NCBI GenBank assembly: GCA_030429545.1
Contig: JAUIFF010000001.1
Location: forward strand, 1,027,599-1,091,598
Direction: 5' to 3'
Length of the DNA stretch: 64,000 nucleotides
Source of the DNA: Polyangia bacterium
GTDB lineage: Bacteria; Myxococcota_A; Polyangia; Nannocystales; Nannocystaceae
This document shows positions 8,806-16,108 of the stretch, in pieces; the stretch's first letter is position 1, and each line of letters begins with the position of its first letter. A model generated the notes under the pieces. It saw nothing but the letters and a program-made list of their open reading frames with translations. It was not told the DNA's origin and did not search any database. The position numbers and the translations under genes are program-made.

Positions 8806-10023
8806 TTAGGCTCGCTTGCGGGGAGGATTAAAAAACGGGGTCTCACGCACGGTAGCGGCGACACTCCGGCGCTCGTGCTCGACCGTTACTTCGATACGGA
8901 TCCGGGTGCCCGGCACTTGGAACTTGGGTTCAATCGTTGCAATTGCAAGGTTCTTCTTGAGTAGCGGCGACCATGCGCCAGAGGTGGCGTAGCCGATTTG
9001 CCGCCCGTTGACCCGTCCACCGCGGCGGGGCGCATAAAGTGGAATCGACGTCCGCCACGCGCTGCTCGAGACATGGGGCGGGAGTCCAAACTCGGTAAAG
9101 TGGGCCTCGTATTCATCCCAGTCGAGTTCGAGGCCTACCGTCGCCCAGGTCGAGCCATTGGCGAGTTCGCGGCGAAGCGCCGCCTGGCCGTTGAAGCCGG
9201 GTCGGTCGAGGTCAACCGTCCAGCCGAGGCCGAGCTCAAACGGAGAGCACTTGCGCGACTCGATCAGGCAGTGGTGGGCAGACTGGTAGTCGACCCCGTT
9301 CATAATAAATCCGGCCTCGATTCGGGTGACGTCGAGGGCATCGAGACCGGCGGGCACCAGGCCATGGCGGCGCCCGGCGGCATAGATTTGGTCCCACACG
9401 TCGAGCGCGTGTTCGCGGCTGACCCAGACTTCGTACCCGAGGTCGCCGGTGTAACCGGTGCGCGAGATAATCACCGGGTGGCCGGCGATTGTGGCCTTGA
9501 GCAGACGAAAAAACCGGAGCTTTTCAATCGGCTTCTTTGTATCCGCAACGATTTCGCTGAGCAGCGCCCGCGAGGTCGGGCCCTGAAGCGCCAGCGAGCC
9601 GATATCGTCGGTTGTCTCGGTAATCTCAACCGGCAACCCACGGGCGTTGCGACACAACCAGCCATAGGTTGGCTCGGCTGCGGTCACCCGGTAATGGTCG
9701 TCACCTAGGTTGGAGACGGTGCCGTCGTCCATCACCTTGCCATCGTCGTCGCACCAACAGCAGTAGGTCACCCGGCCCGGGCGGAGTTTGGAAATATCGC
9801 GGGTCATCACGCGGGAGAGCAGGGCCATGGCCCCCTCGCCGCGAACGTCGTACTTAAACAGCGGGCTGACATCAAACAGCCCAACTGCGTGACGAACCGC
9901 GTAGTACTCGCGCTCATGACAGGTGTCGAACGAGCGGACGGCGTAGTAGCCCGCCCAATCCTTCCAGAACATGCTGGTACACAGTGCCTGCGTGCGCGTG
10001 TGAAATGGTGTGGGGATCGGCAT
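8806..10023 (-). CDS. GcvT-family aminomethyltransferase / folate-dependent demethylase-like protein
   Basis: A 405-residue protein of the glycine-cleavage T-protein family. It has the YYAVRHAVGLFDVSPLFKYDV start-like region, GPTSRALLSEI, and the GYTGDLGYEVWV motif typical of the folate-binding domain, then DALDVTRIEAGF and a C-terminal beta domain with GYATSGAWSPLLKKNLAIA. Such proteins pass a one-carbon group from an amine to tetrahydrofolate. It heads an operon with two FAD oxidoreductases, recalling dimethylglycine/sarcosine dehydrogenase logic split over genes. No H- or P-protein gene is nearby, so it is probably not the housekeeping gcvT. The start chosen is ATG 10023; earlier ATGs at 10047 and 10095 are possible, and none has a strong ribosome site. 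Confidence 0.88.
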   Translation of the reverse strand: MPIPTPFHTRTQALCTSMFWKDWAGYYAVRSFDTCHEREYYAVRHAVGLFDVSPLFKYDVRGEGAMALLSRVMTRDISKLRPGRVTYCCWCDDDGKVMDDGTVSNLGDDHYRVTAAEPTYGWLCRNARGLPVEITETTDDIGSLALQGPTSRALLSEIVADTKKPIEKLRFFRLLKATIAGHPVIISRTGYTGDLGYEVWVSREHALDVWDQIYAAGRRHGLVPAGLDALDVTRIEAGFIMNGVDYQSAHHCLIESRKCSPFELGLGWTVDLDRPGFNGQAALRRELANGSTWATVGLELDWDEYEAHFTEFGLPPHVSSSAWRTSIPLYAPRRGGRVNGRQIGYATSGAWSPLLKKNLAIATIEPKFQVPGTRIRIEVTVEHERRSVAATVRETPFFNPPRKRA

Positions 10024-10258
10024 CGCGGTGAAAAATCGCGGCACCATAACCAATCGCGCGCCGCGACACAAGATCGCGCTTATTGGTGGTAGCACGCCAG
10101 ATACATTGTTTCATGGCGAACCCGAGTGGGTACCGGGGAACGCCTTGGGCACGCCACCCCTCAACTGCGACGAGCGTTGGATGTCGCAAGAAGCCCAACG
10201 ACACTCGAAGGGCCGCACTCGTTGCGCTCACTGTAGCTAGCATATTGCTGCTACATGT
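10024..10258. other. Non-coding gap upstream of the GcvT-like operon
   Basis: This stretch should hold the promoter of the minus-strand operon, but I cannot identify a convincing -35/-10 pair. It ends in the echo repeat of the next gene. Confidence 0.4.
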
Positions 10259-10506
10259 TTATGGTTGTTTATACAATTGAATGCGTTGTTGTAGGCCCAA
10301 CACGGTCAAGTCCAAAATTTCCAAAGCGCCTGGCGAAGGAGTGCCGCGCACGGAGTCGCGGCCCGACATCTGGCCGACTTCGTTATGGTTGTTTATACAC
10401 TTGATTGCGACGTCGCAGACCCAACACGAGCAAGCCCAAAACTCCCAAAGTGCCTGGCGAAGGAGTACCGCGCACGGAGCAGTGGCCCGACATCTGGCCG
10501 ACTTCG
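10259..10506 (-). repeat. 124-bp tandem duplication of the 3' end of the MYXO-CTERM-like gene
   Basis: The last ~120 bases of the gene ending at 10383, including its stop, recur immediately beyond the stop at about 10259-10382 with an offset of 124 bp. Shared blocks include TTATGGTTGTTTATACA, CCTGGCGAAGGAGT and CGACATCTGGCCGACTTCG. The second copy has accumulated substitutions but still encodes a recognisable MSGxxSVRGTPSPG...YKQP tail. Confidence 0.9.
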
Positions 10507-11519
10507 GGAGGCCCTGCTTTGGCCGGCTTGGGTTGCGGGTTTGGTTGCTCGGTTGTGGTGGTGGGCTCGTCGTGCTCGCTTGGTGGCGCAGCGATCGCAG
10601 GCGAACCATCGCAGCTCAGGTGGACCCGTATCCGGTCGGACTCGACACGGAACTTTTGGTCTGGCGTGGTTGCGACAATCACAACCTCATGCTCACCCGG
10701 TTTGAGCCCACGGTCTCGGGCCACATGAAGTGGGAACTTTGACCCTTCGGGCTCGGGAACAGGGCATTGGCTATACACAAGATCGACGCCCGGACGCTCG
10801 TGCTCGGAAAGCCAGTTGCGCCCCTCGGGAAATTGGTCGCAGTTGTGCGAGTAGGCCTGCCACGACTCGCCATCGACAAGGGTTTCAAACAACAATAGGT
10901 CGCGAAATGGTTCGAGCTCGGGCGAGAGCACGGGTTCGACCTTGAGGTTGACCGCCGAAAATTTGGTTTGGCAACTCGCACCCATTGGCCCCACGGTTTC
11001 AACAACCTTGGGCGTGCCGATTTTTAGGCCCATCGAACCCGAGGTGAGTGCAGCGCTACCCACCGTAAATTCCTCGCTCACGACCACCGGCTGGGGCTTG
11101 GCTGGTTTACTCCATGAGTATGCATGGATCTCGAGACGGTGCCGAGTCTCGCCCCATACCTGACCGTTTTCGGGGGTGGGTACGATCCCGACAATGCCGT
11201 TGCCACCGTCGACCACGCGGAAATTTCGCGGGTACCAGCGATTGCCGGGACCCAGGGTTTCGAGGGTGACGCGACCCGGTGTCAGCGGGTTGTTGTGCAT
11301 CCCGTGCCACCAGATCCCCGTGGCGTTTGCCGGGAGTTGCTTGTTGGCCGGCAAAAATACGTAGACCTCGGTCGACTGCATACACGAGCAGGCCGCAGCC
11401 GGGCGGGTGTACGCCAGGCCGGCAACAAGTGTGGATACAACGAGTGCGGTGGCGAACCGGGCCCAGACCCGCCGGGTGGGTGCGCGTACCGGGTGCGGGA
11501 ATTGGCCGAGGTGTACCAT
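10383..11519 (-). CDS. Secreted protein with MYXO-CTERM-like tail
   Basis: The function is unknown. The 378-residue product has a long basic n-region and a signal peptide (ATALVVSTLVAGLAY...AAA-CSC), then beta-rich modules with paired cysteines. A Pro/Thr-rich linker (about 315-350) follows, then a C-terminal element GHCSVRGTPSPG, a short hydrophobic helix GVLGLLVLGL and RRRN. That Cys-helix-Arg pattern resembles the MYXO-CTERM sorting signal, which in myxobacteria directs cleavage and lipid anchoring at the cell surface. The start at ATG 11519 follows the LPMO-like gene by 19 bp, so the two are probably co-transcribed. Earlier in-frame ATG codons would lie within that gene. Confidence 0.8.
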   Translation of the reverse strand: MVHLGQFPHPVRAPTRRVWARFATALVVSTLVAGLAYTRPAAACSCMQSTEVYVFLPANKQLPANATGIWWHGMHNNPLTPGRVTLETLGPGNRWYPRNFRVVDGGNGIVGIVPTPENGQVWGETRHRLEIHAYSWSKPAKPQPVVVSEEFTVGSAALTSGSMGLKIGTPKVVETVGPMGASCQTKFSAVNLKVEPVLSPELEPFRDLLLFETLVDGESWQAYSHNCDQFPEGRNWLSEHERPGVDLVYSQCPVPEPEGSKFPLHVARDRGLKPGEHEVVIVATTPDQKFRVESDRIRVHLSCDGSPAIAAPPSEHDEPTTTTEQPNPQPKPAKAGPPEVGQMSGHCSVRGTPSPGTLGVLGLLVLGLRRRNQVYKQP

Positions 11520-11538
11520 CGTTGTCGACAGACCTTCG

Positions 11539-12177
11539 TCAGCGGCGAAGGTTCCGGAGTTGATTGTTTCGTCGACGCAATCCCAGCGCAACACCGACCA
11601 CGAGCAGGACCGCGCCAGGTGAGGTGGGTGCGGTGGGCGAGGTGGCTAGTTGACAGCCGCCCGGTAGGTTTGGCTCGGGCAGTTCCTCGTTGTCGCCGAC
11701 CAACCGGAGGTCGAGGCAGTGGTAGTAGAGATCGTTGCCATCGCCGTAGGGGGGCTTATCGGTCATGACCTGCACGACCTGTAGGGTGCAGGTTTCGCAC
11801 TCGATATCGGGCAGCTCGACATCGGCCGCGTAGTGATGGACGCCGGGCAGGTCCTCGATGCCATCGAGTAGCACCGTCGCGTTGGTCAACCGGTCCTCGG
11901 GCGAGATCGGGTCGACAAAGTCATCGTCGCCGTCGTCGTCAAAGGCGATGCGGTAGTGACCGGGATGGTCGACAAACTCATACCACTCGACAGTCACGGT
12001 TTGCCCGTGGCGATATGTGTATACAACTTCTCCGCGGGGTGAACCTTCAACCCCGCACGGCCCACGCTTTTGGTAGTCGGGCCCGTGGCGCGACTGATGG
12101 CTTGTGATTTCGATGTGGGCGTGGGCGACGGTTGGGCCGAGCAGCGACAACGCGGCGAACACCAGGGGCCGAGGCAT
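11539..12177 (-). CDS. LPMO-like copper-binding secreted protein with MYXO-CTERM-like tail
   Basis: The 212-residue product has a signal peptide ending AHA, so the mature protein should begin with His (HIEITSHQSRHG). An N-terminal histidine is the hallmark of the lytic polysaccharide monooxygenase copper 'histidine brace'. A candidate second brace ligand is in VHHYAADVEL. A Cys pair (ECETC) and further cysteines suggest disulfides. The protein is short for a full LPMO and resembles the polysaccharide-monooxygenase-like family described from Sorangium. The C-terminus (GGCQLATSPTAPTSPG, hydrophobic helix, LRRRN) is a MYXO-CTERM-like anchor, so it is probably surface-displayed. The start was chosen at ATG 12177, 5 bp after the upstream lipoprotein stop, because it gives a proper signal peptide. 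Confidence 0.82.
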   Translation of the reverse strand: MPRPLVFAALSLLGPTVAHAHIEITSHQSRHGPDYQKRGPCGVEGSPRGEVVYTYRHGQTVTVEWYEFVDHPGHYRIAFDDDGDDDFVDPISPEDRLTNATVLLDGIEDLPGVHHYAADVELPDIECETCTLQVVQVMTDKPPYGDGNDLYYHCLDLRLVGDNEELPEPNLPGGCQLATSPTAPTSPGAVLLVVGVALGLRRRNNQLRNLRR

Positions 12178-12182
12178 CGATA

Positions 12183-13676
12183 TCACTGGGGAATGACCGC
12201 GTTTTTGAGGCCCCAGCCAGTCATGTCGCTGTAGCTGTAGGGCGAGTTGAGGCCGGTATAGGCCTGAACCTCGTCGGTTTCGGGGTCGAGTCGCACGGCC
12301 GTGCCCCCGGCGTCGCCAACCACCCAAACATAGCCAAAGAAGTCGATACTCACCCCCTTGGTTTGGCCGCTAATCTGGTTGAGTGAGACGTACTTGAGGA
12401 CCTCTAGGGTTTCGCTATCAATTGCATAGACACCGTTTTGGCCATAGGCCCCGAGCCACATCCGCCCACTTGCATCTTCTTGGATGCCGAGGCCCTGGGC
12501 CTGGACGGTATCCCAGGTTTGGTTGTCGGGGTCGTAGCGACCGGTGAAGGTCTGATAGCCGCCGATCCAAATGTAGCCGGCAGCATCGACGGCAATCCCG
12601 TAGGGGCAGATCGAGCCCGGGACTTGGATCGTGTCGTAGGTTAGGTCGTCATTGTGGACCTCAATAAGAGTGCCGCCGCAGTAGGCATTGACCATCCACA
12701 CGTCATTGTCGGCATCGACCGCGGCTCCGTATGGACTTCGGGACATAAAGCCCTGGGTGCCAGGAATTGTGATTTCGTCCTCCTGCTCACCGGTATCGCC
12801 GTTGAGGCGAAGGACCTTCAGGTTGACCTGGTCGTTGGTCGCTCCCACCCAAACCTTTGGGTCTTCAAATTCACAGGTGACATCGTTGTATTCGCCGGTG
12901 GTCCAGGCAATCGCCCGTTCGCTCAAAAAGTTATAGTCGGTGTACCAGGCGACACATTCTTCCTGGTCCCATGGCAATACATCATTCTTGCCGGTCGACG
13001 TTTGGATGCCGGGGATGCCGTTGCTATCGACACAGTCGTCCTCACGAGCATAGATTTTGGTGACCCCTCCATCCCTGCTGGCAATGACAACGTCACCGTC
13101 GAGATTGACGGATGTCCGCGAGGGCAGCCCGCCACCCTGTGGGCGCACCTGGTAGCGCGCGACCTCATCGAGGGTTTCGGTGTCGATCTTGCTGACGGTG
13201 CCTTCGGGGCTATTGGCGATCCAGATATACGAGAAGTCGATGTCGCCACCCATGTTCGGGTCGCAAACCTGACCCGTGGTACCCGAGTCTGAATCGGAGT
13301 CGGAGTCGGAGTCACTCGGATCGGTGGTCGACGGGTCGGTTGTCGACGGGTCGGTGGTCGACGGGTCGGTCGGGTCGGTTGGGTCGGTGGTCGACGGGTC
13401 GGTTGTCGACGGGTCGGTGGTCGACGGGTCGGTGGTCGACGGGTCGGTGGTCGACGGGTCGGTGGTGGGTCCTTCGGTCGTACCCGTTTCGCTTTCGGAC
13501 CCACTCGGAGTCTGTGTAGGATCACCCGTTTCGGTCTCGGTCATGCCCGTCGCTTGGGTCGGGGACGAGGTCGAACCAGTGGTGGAGCCGTCCGAGTCTG
13601 TCGCATCCCCCCCTCCGCCACCGCAGGCGAGTGAGAACACCGAACAACCAACCAACATAAACCACGAACGAGACAT
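12183..13676 (-). CDS. Vgb/streptogramin-lyase-like beta-propeller lipoprotein
   Basis: The signal peptide ends in a lipobox (SLAC, Cys18). A long acidic/Thr linker of repeated STTDP units and DSDSDS follows (about 20-135), then a propeller-like domain with recurring blades: YIWIANSPEGTVSKID, VWVGATNDQ, VWMVNAYCGG, YIWIGGYQTF, MWLGAYGQNGVYAID, YVWVVGDAGG. The blade signature [YM]xW[IVL] followed by xxxID resembles virginiamycin B lyase and related SMP-30/NHL-type propellers; in this lineage such proteins are usually of unknown substrate and outer-membrane. It is the first gene of a minus-strand run with the LPMO-like and MYXO-CTERM genes (5-bp gap), so the three may act together on the cell surface. 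Confidence 0.85.
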   Translation of the reverse strand: MSRSWFMLVGCSVFSLACGGGGGDATDSDGSTTGSTSSPTQATGMTETETGDPTQTPSGSESETGTTEGPTTDPSTTDPSTTDPSTTDPSTTDPSTTDPTDPTDPSTTDPSTTDPSTTDPSDSDSDSDSDSGTTGQVCDPNMGGDIDFSYIWIANSPEGTVSKIDTETLDEVARYQVRPQGGGLPSRTSVNLDGDVVIASRDGGVTKIYAREDDCVDSNGIPGIQTSTGKNDVLPWDQEECVAWYTDYNFLSERAIAWTTGEYNDVTCEFEDPKVWVGATNDQVNLKVLRLNGDTGEQEDEITIPGTQGFMSRSPYGAAVDADNDVWMVNAYCGGTLIEVHNDDLTYDTIQVPGSICPYGIAVDAAGYIWIGGYQTFTGRYDPDNQTWDTVQAQGLGIQEDASGRMWLGAYGQNGVYAIDSETLEVLKYVSLNQISGQTKGVSIDFFGYVWVVGDAGGTAVRLDPETDEVQAYTGLNSPYSYSDMTGWGLKNAVIPQ

Positions 13677-13750
13677 TGCCCGATTGTCGGTGATTGCGGT
13701 TTCACCGTCTAGTTGGTTCTCGACCGACTACGTTGCGGTGCTCGGGCCGG

Positions 13751-14509
13751 TTAGCGCAAGCGATGGGAAATCGAGAACACACCTTTGATCGGTTGGCGGG
13801 ACAGGGACCCAACCTGGGTTGCCTCGCTGTGAAACTCATGCCACCAGCGCGCCGCTTGCCAGATTGCTTCGGGGCAACTCGACCGACTTGTCAGGCCAGG
13901 TGTGAGGTCAAATCCAACCGCCCCAACGGCATACTCGAGCATCACGGCACAGGGGACGCCGACTTCGAGGTTGAGCGGATTGTGGGCCTGGCGGACACCC
14001 CAAACATAGCTGAGCCATTGCAGCGTAATCCCGACCAAGTCGATGCTACTTCGCAGGCTACGCAAGCGCGTCAGTTTTTGCCGGACTTCGCTGGGGTCGG
14101 CTGGAACCAGCAACAGGGCGATGTTTGGCCACGCTTGGCGCGAGTCGTAGGTGGTGAGGTCTCCAGTTTGAATCCCGTTGTTCGGAGGTGGAAAACCAAA
14201 GCCCGCAGGGGGAGCCAGGGAGATTTCGATGGGGACAGTCAATGCATTGCCCTCGTACTCAACGAGCGCGGCATGGGACCAGTGGCTGGGTGTCAAGTCC
14301 TGGCGGGCAACGGCTTGGGCCCCGCGAATCCGGGTTGACGCGGTGTCGGTACCACCGACCAGCATCACCACAGTACATGGATATGCAATGGTTTTGGACA
14401 GGTTGTAAAAGTGATCATGCAACCACTGCACATTGGAGCTTGGGGAGCCGGGTTGCTCGACGAAGTGACAGTTTTTGCCGGCGGCGGTGGAGTTGTGGAT
14501 ATCGAGCAT
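13751..14509 (-). CDS. Uncharacterised protein, possibly permuted NlpC/P60-like (YiiX/DUF830-type)
   Basis: No family is certain. The 252-residue product has no signal peptide. Two motifs recall the permuted papain-like hydrolases: WSHAALVEY (a histidine at the start of a beta strand) and, about 120 residues later, SSCPEAIWQAARWW (a cysteine at the start of a helix, like CSELVWQA in YiiX). If this reading is right, the enzyme would cleave an amide or thioester. It starts 21 bp after the PhoD-like phosphatase gene and is probably in the same operon. The catalytic assignment is inference from two short motifs. Confidence 0.7.
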   Translation of the reverse strand: MLDIHNSTAAGKNCHFVEQPGSPSSNVQWLHDHFYNLSKTIAYPCTVVMLVGGTDTASTRIRGAQAVARQDLTPSHWSHAALVEYEGNALTVPIEISLAPPAGFGFPPPNNGIQTGDLTTYDSRQAWPNIALLLVPADPSEVRQKLTRLRSLRSSIDLVGITLQWLSYVWGVRQAHNPLNLEVGVPCAVMLEYAVGAVGFDLTPGLTSRSSCPEAIWQAARWWHEFHSEATQVGSLSRQPIKGVFSISHRLR

Positions 14510-14530
14510 AAAACCTCCGATGGACTCGGG

Positions 14531-15997
14531 TTAGAGGAGCGTGACCGTGCTGTGGGGGACAGGATGGTGATCGACTTGCCAGTAGCGAACCTTGACCCGC
14601 GGACGCCCGGCGTGGCGGTACAACGAGAGCAGGGCAATCTGGTCGCCTTTGACAGTCGCCGGTTCGCGGGTGTCGTCGGTTTGCAACACATCGATGGCGT
14701 AGGGCGCGGGCCGTAGGAAGTTTGCAAATGCACCAACTTTGGTGGCGGGCTCCGGGTGGCGAGGCGCCGTCACAACATTGCCAGAAACCGCGCCCGAAAG
14801 ATGCCGCGTCGCGGCCACGGCCGAGTCCTTGCCGGGGCTTGTCACCAGCGAAAGTGGCGAGACGATAATTTCAAAGATGTCTGGGCGGACACCCGGCTGT
14901 TGGCTCGCAGCCTTGATCACGCGACCCCAATGGACGTCGCCGGTGATACAAATAAGTGGGCAGGGGGCGTGGGCAAGGGTGGTCACGATGCGTTTGTAAT
15001 CGTGGTAGTTCGGTGCTTCCCAGTCGCCGAGCGTGCCCGCGACCCGACCTTTTCGCGGCGAAAACAGGGATTGCCCGGTCACCAAAACACCGACCTGTCC
15101 GCGCCGAAGTTGGCCGACCCACCGCAGTAGGTGGTTGTAACCCGCCGGGTTCAACAGATGGGTCTGTGACCTGTGGGTGCGCGTGTCGAGGGCGAGCAGG
15201 GACATTGGTGAAACGTCGATCTGCAGCGGGTTGTTGACACTTTCGGGAAACGGAGCCTGAAACCCCTCGTACATCGCCCGGGCAGCCCTGGCGTACCGCT
15301 TGCGACCAGCGGCGGTCCAAGTCAGCGGAATCAGGGTGGCAAACTCGGGGTAGTTGTTCCAATACTCGTGGTCGTCGGGGAGGGCGACCCACGGTGCTGT
15401 GCCGAGCAAGGAAACCAGGCTACGGCCGTCGCCACCACCCCAGTTTTCGAGATATTTGCGTTCAAACGACTCGGCCAGTGGACCGAGTGTTGTCGGTTTG
15501 TCGGCAAACAACGGCATGTCGAGATAGACTTGGTCGCCCATGAGCAGTGCCAGATCAGGTCGACTTCCTCCCTGTCTCGGAGGACAGGATGCGACGACTT
15601 TCGCCAATGCAGCCTGTAGGTTGCCGGCCCCAGCTTCATGGCGATAAAAGCATGAACTCAGGAGAATGTGGAGGCCATCCTCGGGCACGCTTGCAGGCAG
15701 GCTGCGAACCTCGATGCTCTCCCGCAGGGAACTACCCACAACCTCCACTCCGACGCGATGCACCGATGCCGTTGTGGGTACATCAAACTCGACAGCGCCA
15801 ACCCAGGTTTGCCGGGTCGGCGGGGTGAGATGCAGGTCGTCGTCACGCAGGCGCTTGAGCTGGACGCGGGCCTGGGACTGTGTTTGCCCATTGAGCAACC
15901 ACCGCACCTGTGGGTGGCCGGTTTGGTCAAGCAGGCCGACCCAGGCGCGGATTTTCCCCGGGGGGGCAGCCCGCGGATACATGAGCACGTTGGCCAC
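14531..15997 (-). CDS. PhoD-like metallophosphoesterase
   Basis: A 488-residue enzyme of the alkaline phosphatase D superfamily, probably a phosphodi/monoesterase using two metals. Metal-ligand motifs visible are ILLSSCFYRHEAG, LALLMGDQVYLDMP (GDQ-type), ALPDDHEYWNNYPEF (DDHE/N) and LICITGDVHWGRVIKA (GDVH). There is an N-terminal beta-sandwich (about 1-110) and no clear signal peptide, unlike secreted PhoD, so it may be cytoplasmic or use another route. The GTG start at 15997 is preceded by a palindrome (GTTACCTAGGTGTAAC) that overlaps the ribosome-binding region. The downstream partner gene follows after 21 bp. Confidence 0.88.
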   Translation of the reverse strand: MANVLMYPRAAPPGKIRAWVGLLDQTGHPQVRWLLNGQTQSQARVQLKRLRDDDLHLTPPTRQTWVGAVEFDVPTTASVHRVGVEVVGSSLRESIEVRSLPASVPEDGLHILLSSCFYRHEAGAGNLQAALAKVVASCPPRQGGSRPDLALLMGDQVYLDMPLFADKPTTLGPLAESFERKYLENWGGGDGRSLVSLLGTAPWVALPDDHEYWNNYPEFATLIPLTWTAAGRKRYARAARAMYEGFQAPFPESVNNPLQIDVSPMSLLALDTRTHRSQTHLLNPAGYNHLLRWVGQLRRGQVGVLVTGQSLFSPRKGRVAGTLGDWEAPNYHDYKRIVTTLAHAPCPLICITGDVHWGRVIKAASQQPGVRPDIFEIIVSPLSLVTSPGKDSAVAATRHLSGAVSGNVVTAPRHPEPATKVGAFANFLRPAPYAIDVLQTDDTREPATVKGDQIALLSLYRHAGRPRVKVRYWQVDHHPVPHSTVTLL

Positions 15998-15998
15998 T

Positions 15999-16014
15999 GT
16001 TACCTAGGTGTAAC
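15999..16014 (-). promoter_or_regulatory. Palindrome over the PhoD-like gene's translation start region
   Basis: GTTACCTAGGTGTAAC has GTTAC/GTAAC arms and lies 1 bp upstream of the GTG start. It may be an operator, or a hairpin that gates ribosome access. The 94 bp between it and the metzincin gene hold nothing else I recognise. Confidence 0.4.
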
Positions 16015-16108
16015 ATGATTGTAACCGGTCGATCTTGAAATTTCGTGGCCGAGCTTGCTTGGGTCATCGCGGCAACGGTGCAATTACAATCATCACAGCA
16101 GTCGCGGA

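Noticed and set aside
8806..10023. Housekeeping glycine cleavage T-protein (gcvT)
   Set aside because: No gcvH or gcvP nearby and the operon partners are FAD oxidoreductases; only the family is supported.
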